Assembly (NCBI GenBank): GCA_025024175.1
Contig: QCXZ01000001.1
Coordinates: forward strand, 24,856,942 to 24,920,941
DNA: 64,000 bases
Reading direction: 5' to 3'
Source: Rhyzopertha dominica
Taxonomy: Eukaryota > Arthropoda > Insecta > Coleoptera > Bostrichidae
Every line of letters begins with the position of its first letter. Position 1 is the first letter of the stretch. The notes under the pieces were generated by a model, which saw only the letters and a list, made by a program, of their open reading frames with translations, made no database searches and was not told where the DNA came from. Position numbers and translations under genes: made by a program. Shown here piece by piece: positions 61,987 to 64,000 of this stretch.

Positions 61987-62002
61987 ACTATCTTGCTATA
62001 TT
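61987..62002 (+). repeat. 16-bp direct repeat, left copy, bounding the palindrome segment
   Basis: ACTATCTTGCTATATT, exactly repeated at 62500-62515. Possible target duplication of the segment between. Confidence 0.7.
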
Positions 62003-62013
62003 AAAATGCATGT

Positions 62014-62117
62014 CTATGCTGTGCTGTCTACACCTCAACCAACTGCAGATAGTACTATTTCGCTGTCATTACAGCTCATCAGTGCAGTTTAGGTCTAGTG
62101 TAGACAACACGGCATAG
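62014..62117. repeat. Short inverted repeat next to the palindrome
   Basis: CTATGCTGTGCTGTCTACAC (62014-62033) against GTGTAGACAACACGGCATAG (62098-62117): 18 of 20 bases pair, with a 64-base loop. It lies just left of the long palindrome and inside the same direct repeats. Confidence 0.6.
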
Positions 62118-62157
62118 AACTGGTTTTGCTTATATACCAAAGCAATGGTATGATGAA

Positions 62158-62502
62158 AGTGAGAATTTAGGATGGCAATGCCATCTGTCAGCATTACACT
62201 GACATGATGACAAAGCCACCTAGCTGCCTTAACGGGAACTACTTCCTAAAGGAAGTGACCTGTAGCCTGACAAATTGGCATGCAACTGCATACTTCAATT
62301 TGACAGCAGGCCCCCACGGCACTTTTTGCAGCAAAAAGTGCCGTGGGGGCCTGCTGTCAAACTGAAGTATGCAGTTGCATGCCAATTTGTCAGGCTACAG
62401 GTCACTTCCTTTAGGAAGTAGTTCCCGTTAAGGCAGCTAGGTGGCTTTGTCATCATGTCAGTGTAATGCTGACAGATGGCATTGCCATCCTAAATTCTCA
62501 CT
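62158..62502. repeat. Near-perfect 345-bp palindrome (172-bp arms, 1-base loop)
   Basis: The left arm runs 62158-62329, the centre is A at 62330, and the right arm runs 62331-62502. Reading inward from both ends (AGTGAGAATTTAGGATGG...), the arms pair everywhere I checked except one A/G difference (ACTTCAATTTG versus ACTTCAGTTTG). The centre is CACTTTTTGC-A-GCAAAAAGTG. It could be a foldback or hairpin transposon, a hairpin-RNA locus, or an artefact of assembly. No coding frame is evident. Confidence 0.9.
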
Positions 62503-62515
62503 ATCTTGCTATATT
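62500..62515 (+). repeat. 16-bp direct repeat, right copy
   Basis: ACTATCTTGCTATATT, identical to 61987-62002. Its first three bases are also the end of the right palindrome arm. Confidence 0.7.
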
Positions 62516-62959
62516 TTGCAAATGACCAATATCCATTGTAATCGTGACATGGTAGAGTAAAAATGTCAGCTAATTGAAATTCCTTCAATTTTCCTATAAT
62601 TGGTTTCTTCGTTTTCTTTAAATCAGGTTTTCTTTGTTCTAGCCACTTATTCTTTACTTTTAATCACTGTTGATGGATAAAGGAATAAAGTATAAACAAA
62701 CTGCCAAAACTTCATTAAATCTGCTTAATCAAATCTAATTTCAGTAATGCACATTTAAATAGTACTTAACATATTAACGCAGCATTCTCTGATGCAACGC
62801 AAACACTACCTACATAACTCTGACGCTTCATGAATATTAGGGTCTAAGGTTGAAGTGTTCTTGTGCTATCTCTTATATTCAAGCACCTTCGTAATTATCA
62901 ATTATTTTGTACAACAAGTAAGTTAGTAGAAAACAGTTCTCGTGCTGTCTGCGAAAAAC
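62516..62959. other. AT-rich DNA, no gene recognised
   Basis: Nothing beyond short A/T runs. Confidence 0.5.
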
Positions 62960-63760
62960 TTAATTGTCTGTGCCTGCTACTGTCAACCGTTGCAATATCT
63001 TCTTATTGTTGTTTCATATAAATCATCCCCTAAAACATTTCTTGGGTTTTTGTTTTTCTCCATTCGTGGCATATGCCCCGTCAGTCTAAAATGTTGTATT
63101 TTAACCACCTCTGTAAGTCCTGAGTTTTGATAAAATCTTTGTATTTGGTTATTGTACCTTGGCATTCAATTATATTTATACTCATTTCTTGGTTGTATTT
63201 TAAAATCACCTTTTCAAATATATAATATATGTTTCCGTTCATTCCAGCGTACCACCCCATAAAACTTTGTCTCATCGAGCTATCGTAAGCCTGCCGGAAT
63301 TCAATAAATCGTGCATGCACTTTTACTTATATTATTGGCTCTTCTTCTTCCAGATGTGCTTGATAATTACCTGAAATTTCAGCCACTGCAACTCAATCCT
63401 TGTTTTAGTATATTTTTAATATGTTTCAGTTCAGGATATTATATTTTATATTCAAAAGCGAAATTTCTCGATGTGATCTCCTATTCTAGAAACGAGATAA
63501 ACACTTGCTTGTGTCCATTCTGCTGGTATCATTTCTTCATTCCATACTTTTACGGATTGCCTGCTTGGTGCATTTACGATTTCATCATCTTCATATTATA
63601 CTTATGTAATATTTCATCCTCTCTAAGAGGGGTTCGAACGCTGGTCTGGAGTCCGAAAACAAGCTCTGCGGAATTAATCGTACAGGCCTTATTTTTCAAT
63701 ATTTGTTTAAATCTTTTGCTCCTTATAAAGACAAAGATTTAAACTACAGGGTCTACTGAA
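62960..63760 (-). pseudogene. Decayed non-LTR retrotransposon RT with C-terminal tail
   Basis: On the minus strand, through several frames: VWNEEMIPAEWTQASVYLVS (like 'IWxxExIPxxWxxxxIxPIxKKGD'), a broken EYQAGF-type block, then FIEFRQAYDSS (the 'LFIDFxxAYDSI' RT block, about 63270-63310). Soon after comes VVKIQHFRLTGHMPRMEKNK, the 'RLxWxGHVxRMxExR' block of the C-terminal tail. The RT palm with YxDD and the thumb between these two blocks are missing, so a large internal deletion joins RT to the tail. Several stops. This block style is found in RTE/Jockey-like insect elements; the exact clade is unsure. Confidence 0.55.
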
Positions 63761-63961
63761 CCGATTTTTAAATAATATCTTAATATGCATTAGTCTGTAA
63801 TGCAACTTTAAAAAAGTTTTTGAAATCTTAAAAGCTAAAGAGGTTGCTTTTTGACAATCAAAAGCTCCCTTCCTAATGATATTAGGAATTGGAGTTTCTT
63901 CAGAATATGTTAGGACTTTGGTGGATATGCATTTTTAGGTATACATCGTTTGTTCGTATCT

Positions 63962-64000
63962 ACAGGGTGTACGGAAACTGATATTCTATTAAATGGGAAA
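63962..64000 (+). repeat. Possible repeat start with ACAGGGTGT motif, cut by window end
   Basis: ACAGGGTGTACGGAAACTGA opens at 63962 and runs off the window. Same first nine bases as the motif at 42685. Confidence 0.3.

Noticed and set aside
63620..63650. GGTTCGAACGC, a possible tRNA T-loop
   Set aside because: No matching stems for a cloverleaf around it.
63311..63742. 143-codon plus-strand frame, hydrophobic
   Set aside because: Lies antisense to LINE RT blocks; hydrophobicity reflects T-rich sequence.

Overview
The window is AT-rich eukaryotic DNA. It has no dense protein-coding genes, no operon structure and no ribosome-binding sites, and it contains a few scattered N positions. Its transposable-element content (BEL/Pao, Ty3/gypsy, Penelope-like with a GIY-YIG domain, hAT, IS630/mariner-like with an HTH, and several non-LTR retrotransposons) fits an arthropod, most likely an insect. 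I cannot name the species. It reads as an intergenic or intronic transposon graveyard. I recognise no host gene with confidence; only two short stretches have convincing exon-like splice signals (3349-3392 and 56640-56806, + strand).

Layout. 1-12 kb: unannotated AT-rich DNA holding a decayed IS630-like transposase (about 4370-4890, -), a decayed LINE reverse transcriptase (about 5090-5660, -) and a longer decayed LINE RT/RNase H region (about 8985-10345, -). 12231-16180: a young Ty3/gypsy-type LTR retrotransposon on the - strand with AGCT target duplications, near-identical LTRs and one 715-codon ORF. 19.5-21.05 kb: an IS630-like transposase remnant (-) apparently split by a Penelope-like fragment (+). 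24717-29960: a young BEL/Pao element (-) with CTTCT target duplications, LTRs identical apart from one N, and a 1390-codon ORF. 36420-38622: a non-autonomous hAT-type element with 8-bp target duplications and short TIRs. 43.2-49 kb: a small hairpin, a 0.77-kb TIR repeat, and degraded LINE/SINE-like repeats. 51-60 kb: LINE, transposase and Penelope remnants. 61987-62515: a near-perfect 345-bp palindrome inside a segment bounded by 16-bp direct repeats. 62.96-63.76 kb: another LINE remnant (-).

The two full LTR elements are the only long intact reading frames, and both seem to be in-frame internal-deletion derivatives. The gypsy copy has lost most of gag, protease and the catalytic part of RT. 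The BEL copy has lost most of RNase H and the start of the integrase. Each keeps almost perfect LTR identity, so each inserted recently and probably depended on proteins from full-length relatives. I found no tRNA or rRNA gene, no CRISPR array and no convincing novel multi-gene system. The most unusual structures are the long palindrome, the deletion-derivative retrotransposons and the nested Penelope-in-transposase arrangement.
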